From Chachezhania antarctica (GTDB lineage: Bacteria; Pseudomonadota; Alphaproteobacteria; Rhodobacterales; Rhodobacteraceae): DNA of 64,000 nucleotides. Numbering within the stretch: the stretch's first letter is position 1; each line of letters opens with the position of its first letter. This document shows positions 45,384-55,072 of this stretch, in pieces. Location: assembly GCF_003646465.1 (NCBI RefSeq), contig NZ_QZEX01000002.1:62001-126000 (forward strand), given 5' to 3'. The translations under genes were made by a program, and so were the position numbers. The notes beneath the pieces were generated by a model. It was not told the DNA's origin. It saw only the letters and a list, made by a program, of their open reading frames with translations, and made no database searches.

Positions 45384-47663
45384 ATGTTGCGCGCGCTGAT
45401 TTTATGTTTTGGCATTGTTTTTGCCGTCCTCGCCTCCACCACCATGAGCCATGCGCAGTTGGGCGCGGCCTCGCTCGCGCCGGGTGGCGCCGGCTCCGAT
45501 GTCGCTGCACCGGCCGCCGACACACCGCTCAGCAAGGAAGCCGTCGATGCGATGGTTGCCCGGATGTCGGACGACGAAGTCCGGTCCATGCTGCTGGAAC
45601 GGCTCGATGCCGTCGCGGCCGCCGACGCCGAAACGGCACCGCCCCTGACCTTCTTCCAGAAGGTCAATCTTGTCGTTCAGGCCTTCATCACACCGATCGT
45701 GGCCGCGCTGACGGGCTTCGGCACGCTGATTGCGATGGAACGCGGTGTGCTGGCGCAGATGCACGCCCAGCTTGGCCCCGTGGGCATCTGGACGATGCTT
45801 GGGATGACCGCGATCTCGCTGGCCATCGGCTTCGCGGCCGAGCTTGGCGCCCGCAAGCTCATGGAGAGATGGCAGGGCAATGTCGCCCCGCCCGCCGGCG
45901 ATACGCTTCGGGATTCGATCCTGTACCTGGCCCGCCGTCTTTTCCGGCAGCTCTTCGGGCTGATCGTGTTCTTCGTCGTGGCCCGGACCGTTTCTGTCTA
46001 CCTGCACAGCAAGGTCGGCCTTGAAATCGCGCATCCGTTCCTTCTGTACATGATCATGGTCCCGCGCCTGAGCGCCACGCTGACCCGTTTCGTGTTCGCC
46101 CCGAAATTTCCCGAGCTGCGGCTCGTCAACTGCTCGGACCGCTGGGCCAAGTTCCTGCAGCGCAACCTGACCATCCTGATGGGGCTCATGGGGCTGACGC
46201 TGTTCATCCCGGCCGTGAACGCGGCATTCGGCGCCCACGGCGGCGACGGCATTTCGCTGAGCTACTGGATGAACCTCGCCGTTCAGCTTTACCTTGTCTT
46301 CATCGCCTGGACCGCCCGCGAAGGTCTGAGCGACATCATCCGCGGCACCGATCCCGACCGGACCGCCTTCGACGAGAAGATGGCCATCGCCTATCCCTAC
46401 TGGATCATCGGCGTCGACATCTTCATCTGGGTCGTGACCACGCTGGCCTTCGGCTTCGGCGCGCTTGACCTGCTGGCCGCCGGCGCGACCTATGTCACGC
46501 TGTTCTGGCTGGTGATCCTGCCGGCACTGGATACCGTGATCCGCGGTGTCGTCCAACACATGGTACCGCCGATGACGGGCCATGGTATCGTGGCCCAAAA
46601 GGCCTACCGCGCGTCCAAGCTGGCCTATATCCGCATCGGTCGCACGATCATGGTCATCCTCGTGCTGATGATCATCACCGGCACGTGGGATATGCAGCTG
46701 ATCTCGTTCTCGGGCGGTGTCGGGCCTGTCGCGCATTTCGTCAACTTCCTGCTGACGGCGGCCGTGGGCTTCATCGTGTACGAGGCGGTGTCGCTTTACA
46801 TCAACCGTCTGCTGGCACGTGAGCAGACCGATTCCGTGACGCTGGAAGAAGGCGGCGAGAACCCGGATGCACACGCTGGCGCGGGCGGCGAAGGCGGCGG
46901 TCAGGGCACCTCGCGTCTGGCCACGGTGCTGCCGCTGATGCGCGTTATCGCGCAGGCCGGCATCATCGTGCTGTTCGCGCTTCTGGCCATCGGCAACCTG
47001 GGCATCGACATCACGCCGCTTCTGGCCGGTGCCGGTATCCTTGGTCTGGCCATCGGTTTCGGGGCGCAGAAACTGGTCTCCGACATCGTCGGCGGCATCT
47101 TCTTCCTGATCGACGACGCGTTCCGGATCGGCGAATACATCGTCGTGGGCTCCACCATGGGCACGGTCGAAAAGATCTCTATCCGGTCCATGCAGCTGCG
47201 CCACCACCGGGGTATCCTCCAGACGCTGCCCTTCGGCGACATTTCCGAAGTGTCCAACATGAGCCGCGACTGGGTGATCATGAAGCTGAAGTTCACCGTT
47301 CCCTTCGGCACCGATCCCAACAAGATCAAGAAGCTCTTCAAGCAGATCGGCAAGGAGCTTCAGGAAGATCCCGTCGCGTCCGAAGGGCTTATCGACACGT
47401 TCAAGAGCCAGGGCGTCTTCGACTTCGACGATGTCGGCATGATCATCCGCGGCAAGTTCACCGCGAAACCGGGGACCCAGTTCACGATCCGCAAGGAAGT
47501 GTACAACAAGGTCATCAAGGCGTTCGAGGAGAACGGGATCGAGTTCGCCCGCCGTCAGGTCCATGTCGCCCTGCCGGAAGGCTACGAGGCCGACACCGAC
47601 AAGGAAACGATCATCCAGGCCGCAGCCGCCGAATCCGCGCGCCAGGCGTCCGAGGACAAGTAA
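45384..47663 (+). CDS. Mechanosensitive ion channel family protein (large, MscS/MscK-type)
   Basis: Inner-membrane channel that opens under membrane tension. The 759-residue protein has a signal-like N-terminus (MLRALILCFGIVFAVLASTTMSHA), about ten transmembrane segments, and a C-terminal MscS core with LLAGAGILGLAIGFGAQKLVSDIVGGIFFLIDDAF (in parts, about residues 545-585), the pore-lining helix and first beta-domain. The remainder is the cytoplasmic vestibule, ending in an acidic tail. A Gly-rich loop HAGAGGEGGGQGT interrupts the membrane part near 505. GGGAG lies upstream of the ATG. A terminator follows at 47719. Confidence 0.9.
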   Translation: MLRALILCFGIVFAVLASTTMSHAQLGAASLAPGGAGSDVAAPAADTPLSKEAVDAMVARMSDDEVRSMLLERLDAVAAADAETAPPLTFFQKVNLVVQAFITPIVAALTGFGTLIAMERGVLAQMHAQLGPVGIWTMLGMTAISLAIGFAAELGARKLMERWQGNVAPPAGDTLRDSILYLARRLFRQLFGLIVFFVVARTVSVYLHSKVGLEIAHPFLLYMIMVPRLSATLTRFVFAPKFPELRLVNCSDRWAKFLQRNLTILMGLMGLTLFIPAVNAAFGAHGGDGISLSYWMNLAVQLYLVFIAWTAREGLSDIIRGTDPDRTAFDEKMAIAYPYWIIGVDIFIWVVTTLAFGFGALDLLAAGATYVTLFWLVILPALDTVIRGVVQHMVPPMTGHGIVAQKAYRASKLAYIRIGRTIMVILVLMIITGTWDMQLISFSGGVGPVAHFVNFLLTAAVGFIVYEAVSLYINRLLAREQTDSVTLEEGGENPDAHAGAGGEGGGQGTSRLATVLPLMRVIAQAGIIVLFALLAIGNLGIDITPLLAGAGILGLAIGFGAQKLVSDIVGGIFFLIDDAFRIGEYIVVGSTMGTVEKISIRSMQLRHHRGILQTLPFGDISEVSNMSRDWVIMKLKFTVPFGTDPNKIKKLFKQIGKELQEDPVASEGLIDTFKSQGVFDFDDVGMIIRGKFTAKPGTQFTIRKEVYNKVIKAFEENGIEFARRQVHVALPEGYEADTDKETIIQAAAAESARQASEDK

Positions 47664-47718
47664 CGCTTGGCTGTGGCCGGCGCCCCGCGCGGGGGCCGGG
47701 CCAGCTGCAAGACACACG

Positions 47719-47759
47719 CACGCCCCGACCGGTTTTCCCGTCGGGGCGTGTTTGTATTT
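47719..47759 (+). terminator. Rho-independent terminator of the mechanosensitive channel gene
   Basis: CACGCCCCGAC pairs perfectly with GTCGGGGCGTG around a ten-base loop, followed by TTTGTATTT. Confidence 0.85.
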
Positions 47760-47776
47760 GGGCGGCCACCTGGAAC

Positions 47777-47801
47777 GGTGCGTGGAAACCACGCACCCTA
47801 C
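47777..47801 (-). repeat. 25-bp palindromic repeat, copy D
   Basis: GGTGCGTGG-AAA-CCACGCACC extended by CTAC. The centre is AAA where copies C and E have a GGA/TCC centre, leaving the arms perfect. Confidence 0.75.
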
Positions 47802-47868
47802 GCCCGGTCCGACCCGATGCGGTTTGCGGCCGTCCCTGTTTATTGAAAATGCACCGCTTGCTGTATCC

Positions 47869-47893
47869 GTAGGGTGCGTGGTCCCCACGCACC
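47869..47893 (+). repeat. 25-bp palindromic repeat, copy E
   Basis: Identical to copy C (44934-44958) and opposite in orientation to copy D, 67 bp away. Confidence 0.8.
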
Positions 47894-48013
47894 ATCCTAA
47901 CCGGCGCAGAACTGCGGACTTCTCGGCACGGCCGCCCGGGAACACGTCCCCGCCCCCTTCCCCCGGTTGCGGCCCTGTCGTAAAGAGAGCCGCACTTGTC
48001 TTGGGGGACATTC

Positions 48014-50185
48014 ATGCAGGAACCGGCCATCACCGACGATCTGATCGCAAGCCATGGGCTGAAGCCCGACGAATATCAACGGATCCTCGACATCATCGGC
48101 CGTCCGCCCTCGTTCACCGAACTGGGTATCTTCTCGGCGATGTGGAACGAACATTGTTCCTACAAGTCGTCCAAGAAATGGCTGCGCACCCTGCCCACCA
48201 CGGGCAAGCAGGTGATTTGCGGACCCGGTGAAAATGCGGGCGTGGTCGATATCGGCGACGGTCAGGCCGTCGTCTTCAAGATGGAAAGCCACAACCACCC
48301 TTCGTATATCGAGCCCTACCAGGGTGCGGCGACGGGCGTGGGCGGCATCCTGCGCGACGTGTTCACCATGGGCGCGAGGCCCATTGCGGCGATGAACTCT
48401 CTTTCCTTCGGGCGGCCGGATCATCCGAAAACGCCGTCTCTGGTGGCGGGCGTCGTGGCGGGCGTGGGCGGCTACGGCAACTCCTTCGGCGTGCCCACCA
48501 TCGGGGGCGAGGTCCGGTTCCACGCGGCCTATGACGGCAACTGCCTTGTGAACGCCTTCGCTGCCGGGTTGGCGGATGCCGACAAGATCTTCTATTCCGC
48601 CGCGTCCGGAGTGGGCATGCCGGTCGTCTACCTTGGCGCCAAGACGGGCCGCGACGGTGTCGGCGGTGCGACGATGGCATCGGCCGAATTCGACGAGACG
48701 ATCGAGGAAAAGCGCCCCACCGTTCAGGTCGGCGACCCCTTCACTGAAAAACGCCTGATGGAGGCCTGCCAGGAGCTGATGCGCACTGGCGCCGTGATCT
48801 CGATCCAGGACATGGGGGCCGCGGGCCTGACCTGTTCCGCGGTCGAGATGGGCGACAAGGGCGATCTGGGCATCCGGCTGGATCTTGATCTGGTGCCCGT
48901 CCGCGAAGAGGCGATGACGGCCTACGAAATGATGCTCTCGGAAAGCCAGGAGCGTATGCTGATGGTGCTGAGGCCCGAGAAGGAGGCCGAGGCCAAGGCC
49001 GTCTTCGACAAGTGGGACCTGGACTTCGCGATCGTGGGCGAAACCATTGCCGAGGACCGGTTCCTTGTCATGCATGGCGGCGACGTGAAGGCCGATCTGC
49101 CGCTCAAGGCGCTGTCGGGCACGGCGCCCGAATACGACCGTCCGTGGGTCGAAACACCCCAGGCCGAGCCGCTGGCCGACGTGCCGGGCATCGACGGGAT
49201 CGACGGGCTGAAGGCGCTGATCGCGACGCCGAACTATGCGTCGAAGGCCTGGGTCTACGAACAATACGACAGCACGGTGATGGCGGATTCGGTCCGCACG
49301 CCCGGCCAGGGCTCGGGCGTCGTGCGAGTGCACGGCACGACCAAGGCGCTGGCCTTCACGTCGGACGTGACCCCCCGCTATGTCCGCGCCAACCCGGAAA
49401 TGGGCGGCGCACAGGCGGTGGCCGAAGCATGGCGGAACCTTTGCTCCGTCGGCGCCCTGCCGCTCGCCACGACCGACAACATGAACTTCGGCAATCCGGA
49501 AAAGCCCGAGATCATGGGCCAGTTCGTGGGCGCCATCAAGGGCATCACGGCCGCCTGCACGGCGCTGAACATGCCGATCGTGTCGGGCAACGTGTCGCTT
49601 TACAACGAAACCGACGGGGTGCCGATCCTGCCCACGCCGACCATCGGCGCGGTGGGCCTGATCCCCAACGCGGACGAGGTCATCGGCTTCACGCCCCGCG
49701 AAGGCAACATGGCGCTCCTGATCGGCGACACCGAAGGCCATCTGGGCCAGTCGGCCCTTCTGGCCGAGGTCTTCAACCGCGAAGACGGCGACGCGCCCCA
49801 TGTCGATCTGGAGGCCGAGAAGCGCAACGGCGATTTCATCCGCGACAACGCGGCCTTCATCGTGGCGTGTACCGACCTGTCCGATGGCGGGCTGGCGCTG
49901 GCCGCGTTCGAAATGGCGCAGGCGGCCGGCATCGGCGTGCAGCTCGACAGCGCCGACACCGCGTTCCTTTTCGGCGAAGACCAGGCGCGCTACCTCGTCA
50001 CAACCGATTTCGACGCGGCCGAGGCGCTGATGATCAACGCTTCGCGGGCCGGCGTGCCGATCCACTCGGTGGGCCGGTTCGGCGGCGACACCGTGCGTTT
50101 CGGCAGCAGCGAGGCGCCGCTGGCCGAGCTGTCCGCGACCTATCGCACCGCCTTTGCCGAGGCCGTCAGCCTGGCGCACCGCTGA
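48014..50185 (+). CDS. purL: Phosphoribosylformylglycinamidine synthase subunit PurL
   Basis: ATP-dependent fourth step of purine synthesis. The 723-residue protein is the small-type PurL, which needs separate PurS and PurQ subunits. It shows [42 protein letters not shown] (about residue 88-110) and [12 protein letters not shown], and a second ATP-grasp-like PurM half with [15 protein letters not shown] near 620. I chose the ATG after GGGGGA. bolA follows after 196 bp that contain nested inverted repeats. Confidence 0.96.
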   Translation: MQEPAITDDLIASHGLKPDEYQRILDIIGRPPSFTELGIFSAMWNEHCSYKSSKKWLRTLPTTGKQVICGPGENAGVVDIGDGQAVVFKMESHNHPSYIEPYQGAATGVGGILRDVFTMGARPIAAMNSLSFGRPDHPKTPSLVAGVVAGVGGYGNSFGVPTIGGEVRFHAAYDGNCLVNAFAAGLADADKIFYSAASGVGMPVVYLGAKTGRDGVGGATMASAEFDETIEEKRPTVQVGDPFTEKRLMEACQELMRTGAVISIQDMGAAGLTCSAVEMGDKGDLGIRLDLDLVPVREEAMTAYEMMLSESQERMLMVLRPEKEAEAKAVFDKWDLDFAIVGETIAEDRFLVMHGGDVKADLPLKALSGTAPEYDRPWVETPQAEPLADVPGIDGIDGLKALIATPNYASKAWVYEQYDSTVMADSVRTPGQGSGVVRVHGTTKALAFTSDVTPRYVRANPEMGGAQAVAEAWRNLCSVGALPLATTDNMNFGNPEKPEIMGQFVGAIKGITAACTALNMPIVSGNVSLYNETDGVPILPTPTIGAVGLIPNADEVIGFTPREGNMALLIGDTEGHLGQSALLAEVFNREDGDAPHVDLEAEKRNGDFIRDNAAFIVACTDLSDGGLALAAFEMAQAAGIGVQLDSADTAFLFGEDQARYLVTTDFDAAEALMINASRAGVPIHSVGRFGGDTVRFGSSEAPLAELSATYRTAFAEAVSLAHR

Positions 50186-50195
50186 TCCGACCCAG

Positions 50196-50280
50196 CCGGC
50201 GCGCCGCGATCGGCAAGGAGGATCCCGCGCCAGCGGGATCCGACGGGGGCTGGGCGGGCGGGCCGACCGCGGCGCGCCGG
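50196..50280. repeat. Nested inverted repeat after purL
   Basis: Outer 18-bp arms (50196-50213 and 50263-50280, 17 of 18 paired) with a GGCGCGCC core surround a perfect 9-bp hairpin, GGATCCCGC-GCCA-GCGGGATCC (50220-50241). A complex stem-loop or cruciform is likely. Relation to the moeA-lexA repeats is possible from the shared GGATCC/GGTCC hairpin style. Confidence 0.55.
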
Positions 50281-50381
50281 CGGTGCCTCACGGGCACTCC
50301 CCGAAAATGGCAGACCGCCCTTGGCTTGCACGGGCCGGGCTGGCATCATATCTCTCGGTGGAACAAAACGGAGCAGACATC

Positions 50382-50624
50382 ATGGCCATGCAAGCCCATG
50401 AAATAGAAAACCTGATCCGCGCCAGCTTTCCGCAGGCGAAAATCACCATCACCGATATGGCAGGCGACGGGAATCATTACGCCGCCGAAGTCGTCGACGA
50501 AAGCTTTCGCGGCCAGAACCGCGTGCAGCAGCAGCGCGCGGTGATGAAGGCCCTGCAGGGCAAGATGGACGGATCCCATGGCGAGCTTCACGCGCTGGCG
50601 CTGACCACGCGGGTCCCTGAATGA
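50382..50624 (+). CDS. BolA family protein
   Basis: An 80-residue BolA/IbaG-type protein. BolA proteins bind monothiol glutaredoxins and share an iron-sulfur cluster with them. The sequence MAMQAHEIENLIRASFPQAK, ITITDMAGDGNHYAAEVVDESF and GKMDGSHGELHALALTTRVPE has the family pattern with the conserved His in ELHAL. GGAG lies about nine bases before the ATG. grxD is 645 bp downstream, reinforcing the partnership. It overlaps the next small ORF by ATGA. Confidence 0.92.
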   Translation: MAMQAHEIENLIRASFPQAKITITDMAGDGNHYAAEVVDESFRGQNRVQQQRAVMKALQGKMDGSHGELHALALTTRVPE

Positions 50625-50794
50625 CCCAGGCGATCCATATCATCGGTGTCGTCCTGCTGCTGGCCGTGTTCGGCGCGGTTGCCGAAGGCTACTTCCGTCG
50701 CGCCCGGTCGTCCCGCGCCCCCTTCGGGCCGGAATACGACCGGAACGATCCCTCCGCGCCGATCCGTCCGGAAGACGTCTCCGAACGCGCATGA
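50621..50794 (+). CDS. Small membrane protein of unknown function between bolA and grxD
   Basis: A 57-residue protein, MTQAIHIIGVVLLLAVFGAV then AEGYFRRARSSRAPFGPEY and an acidic tail. One transmembrane helix (about residues 5-22) and a positive stretch just after it predict an inner-membrane single-pass topology. It overlaps the bolA stop (ATGA), so it is translationally coupled. No family is recognised. Confidence 0.6.
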   Translation: MTQAIHIIGVVLLLAVFGAVAEGYFRRARSSRAPFGPEYDRNDPSAPIRPEDVSERA

Positions 50795-50859
50795 CGGCGG
50801 ATGCCCGGGCCGCGCCCTGACCGGGACCGGGATCCGGAAAACAATTTTCAGAACGCTGC

Positions 50860-50884
50860 GTCACAACCAGAAGGGTCTTGTGAC
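50860..50884. promoter_or_regulatory. Inverted repeat upstream of small membrane protein
   Basis: GTCACAA-N11-TTGTGAC with perfect 7-bp arms, 55 bp before the start codon at 50939. It could be an operator or the tail hairpin of the bolA transcript. There is no T run. Confidence 0.35.
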
Positions 50885-50938
50885 AACGTCGGCGCCACCT
50901 AAGTTATCGGTACACCCCCAGAAAAAAGGTTTGCCGCC

Positions 50939-51172
50939 ATGACAGATGGCCCCGCCCTCGCCTTCCAGTCGATGACCGGAGGGGAATCGCATTACATCGT
51001 GATCCTGCTTCTCCTGCCCTTCGCCGCGATCTTCCTGCGCGCCGCGTGGCTGGAACTGCGCCGCTGGTATCTTTTCGGCCCGGCCGGGAACAACCGCGCC
51101 CGGTTTCCGATCGATGCCTCCGCGCCCGGCTATGATCTTCCGCCCGTGGCTGTTGCGGCACGATCCGAATAG
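50939..51172 (+). CDS. Small membrane protein of unknown function upstream of grxD
   Basis: A 77-residue protein with one hydrophobic helix (about residues 19-38, YIVILLLLPFAAIFLRAAWL) flanked by LRRWYLFGPAG. AAAAAAGG lies about 11 bases upstream, so translation is plausible. It is not recognised as a family and sits between the bolA operon and grxD. Coding potential is moderate because the C-terminus is Ala/Pro rich. Confidence 0.5.
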   Translation: MTDGPALAFQSMTGGESHYIVILLLLPFAAIFLRAAWLELRRWYLFGPAGNNRARFPIDASAPGYDLPPVAVAARSE

Positions 51173-51268
51173 GCCGCATGGTTGCCCCGGGGCTGAAGGC
51201 GTCTTATGTGTTCGGGTGAAATTCCCGACACGCCGCAAGCGCAACCCAGTACCGAGGATGCAACAAAA

Positions 51269-51631
51269 ATGACCGACACCAAGACCCGGATCGACGAGAC
51301 CGTCAAATCCAACGACGTGGTGCTTTTCATGAAGGGCACCAAATCCATGCCCCAGTGCGGCTTTTCTTCACGCGTTGCAGGTGTTCTGAACTACATGGGC
51401 GTCGAATTCGCCGACGTGAACGTGCTCGCCGACGAAGAGATCCGTCAGGGCATCAAGGACTTCTCCGACTGGCCGACGATCCCCCAGCTTTACGTTAAGG
51501 GTGAATTCGTGGGCGGCTGCGACATCATCACCGAGATGACGCTGTCGGGCGAGCTCGACACATTGTTTGAGGAAAGCGGCGTGTCCTACGACAAGGACGC
51601 CGCCGAAAAGATCCGCGAAGCCAACGCGTGA
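51269..51631 (+). CDS. grxD: Monothiol glutaredoxin, Grx4 family
   Basis: Iron-sulfur cluster carrier or sensor that works with BolA proteins. The 120-residue protein has the monothiol active site Cys30 in [10 protein letters not shown] and the glutathione-binding [24 protein letters not shown] lies about ten bases before the ATG. The nearby BolA gene fits the usual GrxD-BolA pairing. A perfect hairpin follows (51638-51663), shared with the convergent zapA gene. Confidence 0.95.
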   Translation: MTDTKTRIDETVKSNDVVLFMKGTKSMPQCGFSSRVAGVLNYMGVEFADVNVLADEEIRQGIKDFSDWPTIPQLYVKGEFVGGCDIITEMTLSGELDTLFEESGVSYDKDAAEKIREANA

Positions 51632-51637
51632 TGCTTG

Positions 51638-51663
51638 CGGGAAGGCGCTGACCGGCGCCTTCC
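51638..51663. terminator. Hairpin between convergent grxD and zapA
   Basis: GGAAGGCGC pairs perfectly with GCGCCTTCC around six bases. It could terminate both convergent genes, but the T run is weak. Confidence 0.5.
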
Positions 51664-51679
51664 GACATTGCTGTCCGGA

Positions 51680-52084
51680 TCAGGACTTTTCGGCTTCGAT
51701 CCGCGCTTCCAGGCGACCGGCCAGCTTCTCGGCCTCGTCTGCCATTGCCGCCAGCCCCTTGACCGCCTCTTCCGGGACCACCGGCACCTCGACCTTCACA
51801 GGCTCGGGCGGCGGGGCGGATTTCAGCTTTTCCAGTTCCGCGTCGCGGGCCGCAAGCTGCGCCTCGACATCCTTGATCCGGTCCTCGACCGCGGCCGTCT
51901 TGTCGGCCAGCAGCAACCCCGCCATCAGCAGCATCCGCGCCTCGGGCATCCGCCCGATCTGGTCCGACAGCACCTGCGCCTCGTCGTCCAGCATCTTGGC
52001 GGCGGATCTCAGGAAGGGCTCTTCGCCCGGCTGACAGGCCACGTCGAAGCCACGGCCACCGATCTCGATCGTGATTTCCGGCAT
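51680..52084 (-). CDS. zapA: Cell division protein ZapA
   Basis: Promotes FtsZ bundling at the division ring. The 134-residue protein starts MPEITIEIGGRGFDVACQPG, the ZapA N-terminal domain, followed by a long coiled coil (about residues 60-100, ADKTAAVEDRIKDVEAQL). A proline-rich linker and a C-terminal helix extend it beyond the usual length near 110. Its start overlaps the stop of the upstream coiled-coil gene by one base (TGATG). Confidence 0.9.
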   Translation of the reverse strand: MPEITIEIGGRGFDVACQPGEEPFLRSAAKMLDDEAQVLSDQIGRMPEARMLLMAGLLLADKTAAVEDRIKDVEAQLAARDAELEKLKSAPPPEPVKVEVPVVPEEAVKGLAAMADEAEKLAGRLEARIEAEKS

Positions 52085-52665
52085 CAGTTCATCCCTCCCG
52101 AGGTCAGCGGCTGCACGTTGGACCCATCGGTCGTGCCGGGCTCCGATGCCTCTGTTGCCTCGCCTTTCGCCTCCAGCAGCGGTTCCAGCCGCGCCAGCAG
52201 GGCGCCGGCCTCGGCCATGTCGGCGGCGCGGGTTGCACGCAGCAGTTCCAGTTCGGCCAGCATCGCGCGGTTGATCAGGTTCGCCACCTCGGGCGCGCCG
52301 CCTTCCGTTTCGCGCAGCGCGGTGCTGGCGGTCAGCAATTGCTCCCCCGCCATGCGCAGCCGCTGCATGTCCATGTCGAGTTTCGCCATCGCCTCGGACT
52401 GCGCGGCAAGCTCGGCCTGCAGGCGTTCGACCTCGGCCGTGCGGTCCAGTTCGGCCCGCAGCGTCTCGATGTCCTCGCCGTGCTTCGTCTTCAGGCTCTC
52501 CAGTCGCTCTTCCAGCTGCGTGTTGGCAAGCCTTTCCTCGTCCAACGCCTTTTCCAGCGCCTTCATCGGCCCCTCGCCGCTGGTCGCGTCCATCGTATCG
52601 AGCCCCTGGCCGATACGGTTCAGCGCCGCCGTCAGACGGCCCTGCAAGTCCTCGATCTGGCTCAT
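52084..52665 (-). CDS. Coiled-coil protein of unknown function coupled to zapA
   Basis: A 193-residue acidic protein, predicted almost entirely as coiled coil (about residues 35-110, LEKALDEERLANTQLEERLE and following). I recognise no named family. The one-base overlap with zapA and shared coiled-coil character suggest a ZapA partner. AAGGTGG precedes the ATG at good spacing. The gene is divergent from tkt, which is a common arrangement in relatives. Confidence 0.72.
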   Translation of the reverse strand: MSQIEDLQGRLTAALNRIGQGLDTMDATSGEGPMKALEKALDEERLANTQLEERLESLKTKHGEDIETLRAELDRTAEVERLQAELAAQSEAMAKLDMDMQRLRMAGEQLLTASTALRETEGGAPEVANLINRAMLAELELLRATRAADMAEAGALLARLEPLLEAKGEATEASEPGTTDGSNVQPLTSGGMN

Positions 52666-52985
52666 GCCCGTTCCACCTTCCCGAGCGTCGTGTCTGCTCT
52701 CAACCCCAGTTGCGGCCGGTTTCCTCCGGCCTGCCCGAAACGAAGGGCGAATCGTTGCCCCCGTCCGGTCCACCTACTCTACCGAATGCTGTGAAAAAAT
52801 GCCTCCCCTTTGGTTTCAAGCACTTGGTGCATCAGGCACGTAGAAAGCGCATCGGCGGGGGCCCGCTCGCTTGAACTTTGGGGTGCGGGTGATATTGAGC
52901 GGCGGTAGCCCGGTCCCGGTCCGCAAGGTCTGCGGGACGGCTGCGACTTCGACCTGTCTGACCCGACCCGAAGGATACGAGCCCC
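52666..52985. other. 320-bp divergent promoter region between zapA operon and tkt
   Basis: No supported gene. A weak tkt promoter (TTGAAC near 52872 and TATTGA 16 bases on) and a GTCCCG/CGGGAC leader hairpin (about 52914-52936) are visible. I considered a 6S RNA because ssrS often neighbours zapA, but I could not fold a convincing 6S structure. Confidence 0.45.
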
Positions 52986-55016
52986 GTGAATGCCCCCTTG
53001 GATCTGAACGCCCTGCGCACCGCCCATCCCGATCACTGGATGAAGGCCGCCGCGATCCGCACCCTGACGCTCGACGCCGTGGCCGCGGCCAATTCCGGCC
53101 ACTCCGGCATGCCCATGGGCATGGCCGACGTCGCGACGGTGCTGTTCGAAAACCACCTGAAATTCGATGCGGCCGATCCGCATTGGCCCGACCGTGACCG
53201 GTTCATCCTGTCGGCGGGCCATGGCTCGATGCTGCTCTATTCGCTGCTCTATCTGACCGGCAACCCGGACATCACGCTGGAGGAAATCAGGAATTTCCGC
53301 CAGTGGGGTTCGAAGACCGCCGGTCACCCGGAGTACGGCCATGCGTCGGGCATCGAAACCACGACCGGCCCGCTGGGCCAGGGCCTGGCCAATTCGGTCG
53401 GTTTCGCGATTGCCGAGGAAGTGCAGCGCGCGCGCTTCGGGGCGAAGCTGGTCGATCACTATACCTATGTCATCGCCGGCGACGGCTGCCTGATGGAAGG
53501 CGTCAGCCAGGAGGCGATCAGCCTCGCCGGCCGCCAGGAACTGGGCAAGCTGATCGTGCTCTGGGACAACAACAACATCACCATCGACGGCACCGTCGAC
53601 ATGGCCTGCCGCACCGATCAGGTCGCGCGGTTCCGTGCCTCGGGCTGGGAAGTGTTCGAGATCGACGGCCATGACCCGGAAGCCATCGACGCAGCGCTGA
53701 CCAAGGCCAGGAAATCGGCCATGCCCACGATGATCGCCTGCAAGACGCATATCGCCATCGGCTCGTCCGCGCAGGACACGTCGAAAGGCCACGGCGCGCT
53801 GACCGATGCACAGCTGATCGCAGACGCCAAGGCCGCCTATGGCTGGAACCACGCCGCCTTCGACATCCCGGGCGACATCAAGACCGCCTGGGAAGAGATC
53901 GGCAAGAAGGGCGCCGCCGCCCGGGCCGACTGGGAAGAACGGCTGGCCAGCGTCTCCGAACGCCGCCAGGGAGAGTTCAAGCGGATCTATGCGGGCGAAC
54001 TGCCCAAGAAGGTCACCGCCACGATCCGCGCGCTGAAGAAGCAGGCCTCGGAATCCGGCCACGCGATGGCCACGCGCAAAAGCTCGGAATCCGTGCTGGA
54101 GGTCGTCAACCCAATCCTGCCGGAAACCGTCGGCGGGTCCGCCGACCTGACGGGCTCGAACAACACCAAGTCGGGCGACATGGAGATCTTCGGGCCGGAA
54201 AACCGCAAGGGCCGGTACATCCATTACGGCATCCGCGAACACGGCATGGCCGCCGCGATGAACGGCATGGCCCTGCATGGCGGCGTGCGTCCCTATGGCG
54301 GCACGTTCATGGCCTTCACCGATTATGCCCGCCCGCCGATGCGGCTGGCAGCCCTGATGAAGATCCCGACCGTGTTCGTCATGACCCATGACAGCATCGG
54401 ACTGGGCGAAGACGGCCCGACCCACCAGCCGGTCGAGCATCTGGCAATTTCGCGCTCGACCCCCAACTTGCATGTCTTCCGCCCTGCCGACACCGTGGAA
54501 ACGGCCGAAGCGTGGGAGCTGGCGCTGACCTCGACCGAAACGCCGGCCGTGTTGTCGCTGACGCGGCAGAACCTGCCCATCGTGCGCACCCAGCACAAGG
54601 CGAAGAACCTGTCGGCGCAAGGCGCCTACGTACTGGCCGATTCCGAGGGTAAGCGACAGGCGATCCTGATCGCGAGCGGCTCGGAAGTGTCGGTCGCCAT
54701 GGCCGCGCGGGACCTGCTGCAGGCCGACGGGATCGGTTGCCGCGTCGTCTCCATGCCCTGCATGGAACTGTTCGCGGCACAGGACGAAGCCTACCGCAAG
54801 CGCGTCCTGCCCGGCGGGCCGGTGCGCGTGGGCATCGAAGCCGGCGTGCGCCAGGGCTGGGATCGCTGGCTTCTGGGCGAACGCGGCCGCGAGGCCAAGG
54901 CCGCCTTCATCGGCATGGACAGCTTCGGCGCCTCGGCCCCGGCAGAGGTCCTGTTCGAAAAGTTCGGCATCACGGCGGAAGCCACCGCCGCCGAAGTCCG
55001 CCGCCTGCTGGGCTGA
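52986..55016 (+). CDS. tkt: Transketolase
   Basis: TPP enzyme of the pentose phosphate pathway. The 676-residue protein has [18 protein letters not shown] with the catalytic His near residue 39, the TPP/Mg motif [20 protein letters not shown] with LIVLWDNNN (about 157-190), and [16 protein letters not shown]. It starts at GTG with AAGGA about ten bases upstream. A hairpin (55034-55061) without a T run separates it from the convergent DUF808 gene. Confidence 0.96.
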   Translation: MNAPLDLNALRTAHPDHWMKAAAIRTLTLDAVAAANSGHSGMPMGMADVATVLFENHLKFDAADPHWPDRDRFILSAGHGSMLLYSLLYLTGNPDITLEEIRNFRQWGSKTAGHPEYGHASGIETTTGPLGQGLANSVGFAIAEEVQRARFGAKLVDHYTYVIAGDGCLMEGVSQEAISLAGRQELGKLIVLWDNNNITIDGTVDMACRTDQVARFRASGWEVFEIDGHDPEAIDAALTKARKSAMPTMIACKTHIAIGSSAQDTSKGHGALTDAQLIADAKAAYGWNHAAFDIPGDIKTAWEEIGKKGAAARADWEERLASVSERRQGEFKRIYAGELPKKVTATIRALKKQASESGHAMATRKSSESVLEVVNPILPETVGGSADLTGSNNTKSGDMEIFGPENRKGRYIHYGIREHGMAAAMNGMALHGGVRPYGGTFMAFTDYARPPMRLAALMKIPTVFVMTHDSIGLGEDGPTHQPVEHLAISRSTPNLHVFRPADTVETAEAWELALTSTETPAVLSLTRQNLPIVRTQHKAKNLSAQGAYVLADSEGKRQAILIASGSEVSVAMAARDLLQADGIGCRVVSMPCMELFAAQDEAYRKRVLPGGPVRVGIEAGVRQGWDRWLLGERGREAKAAFIGMDSFGASAPAEVLFEKFGITAEATAAEVRRLLG

Positions 55017-55033
55017 CGGACCAGCATCTGTCC

Positions 55034-55061
55034 CCAAGCCGCTTCAACCCGGCTTGGGAGA
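55034..55061. terminator. Hairpin between convergent tkt and DUF808 gene
   Basis: CCCAAGCCG pairs with CGGCTTGGG around a loop of about eight bases. It lies 18 bp after the tkt stop and could serve both strands. Confidence 0.45.
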
Positions 55062-55072
55062 CGCTTCCCCGA

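Larger units (their letters stand above)
47664..48013. other. 350-bp intergenic region between mscS-type gene and purL
   Basis: No supported gene. It contains the terminator of the channel gene and two oppositely oriented copies of the 25-bp repeat (47777-47801 and 47869-47893). The purL promoter should lie in the last 100 bp. Confidence 0.55.

Noticed and set aside
45239-46024. Plus-strand frame of 261 codons overlapping the MscS start
   Set aside because: A shifted frame of the channel gene with Arg-rich composition and no family pattern.
52666-52985. 6S RNA gene next to zapA
   Set aside because: The zapA neighbourhood often holds ssrS, but I could not see the long imperfect hairpin with a central bubble here.
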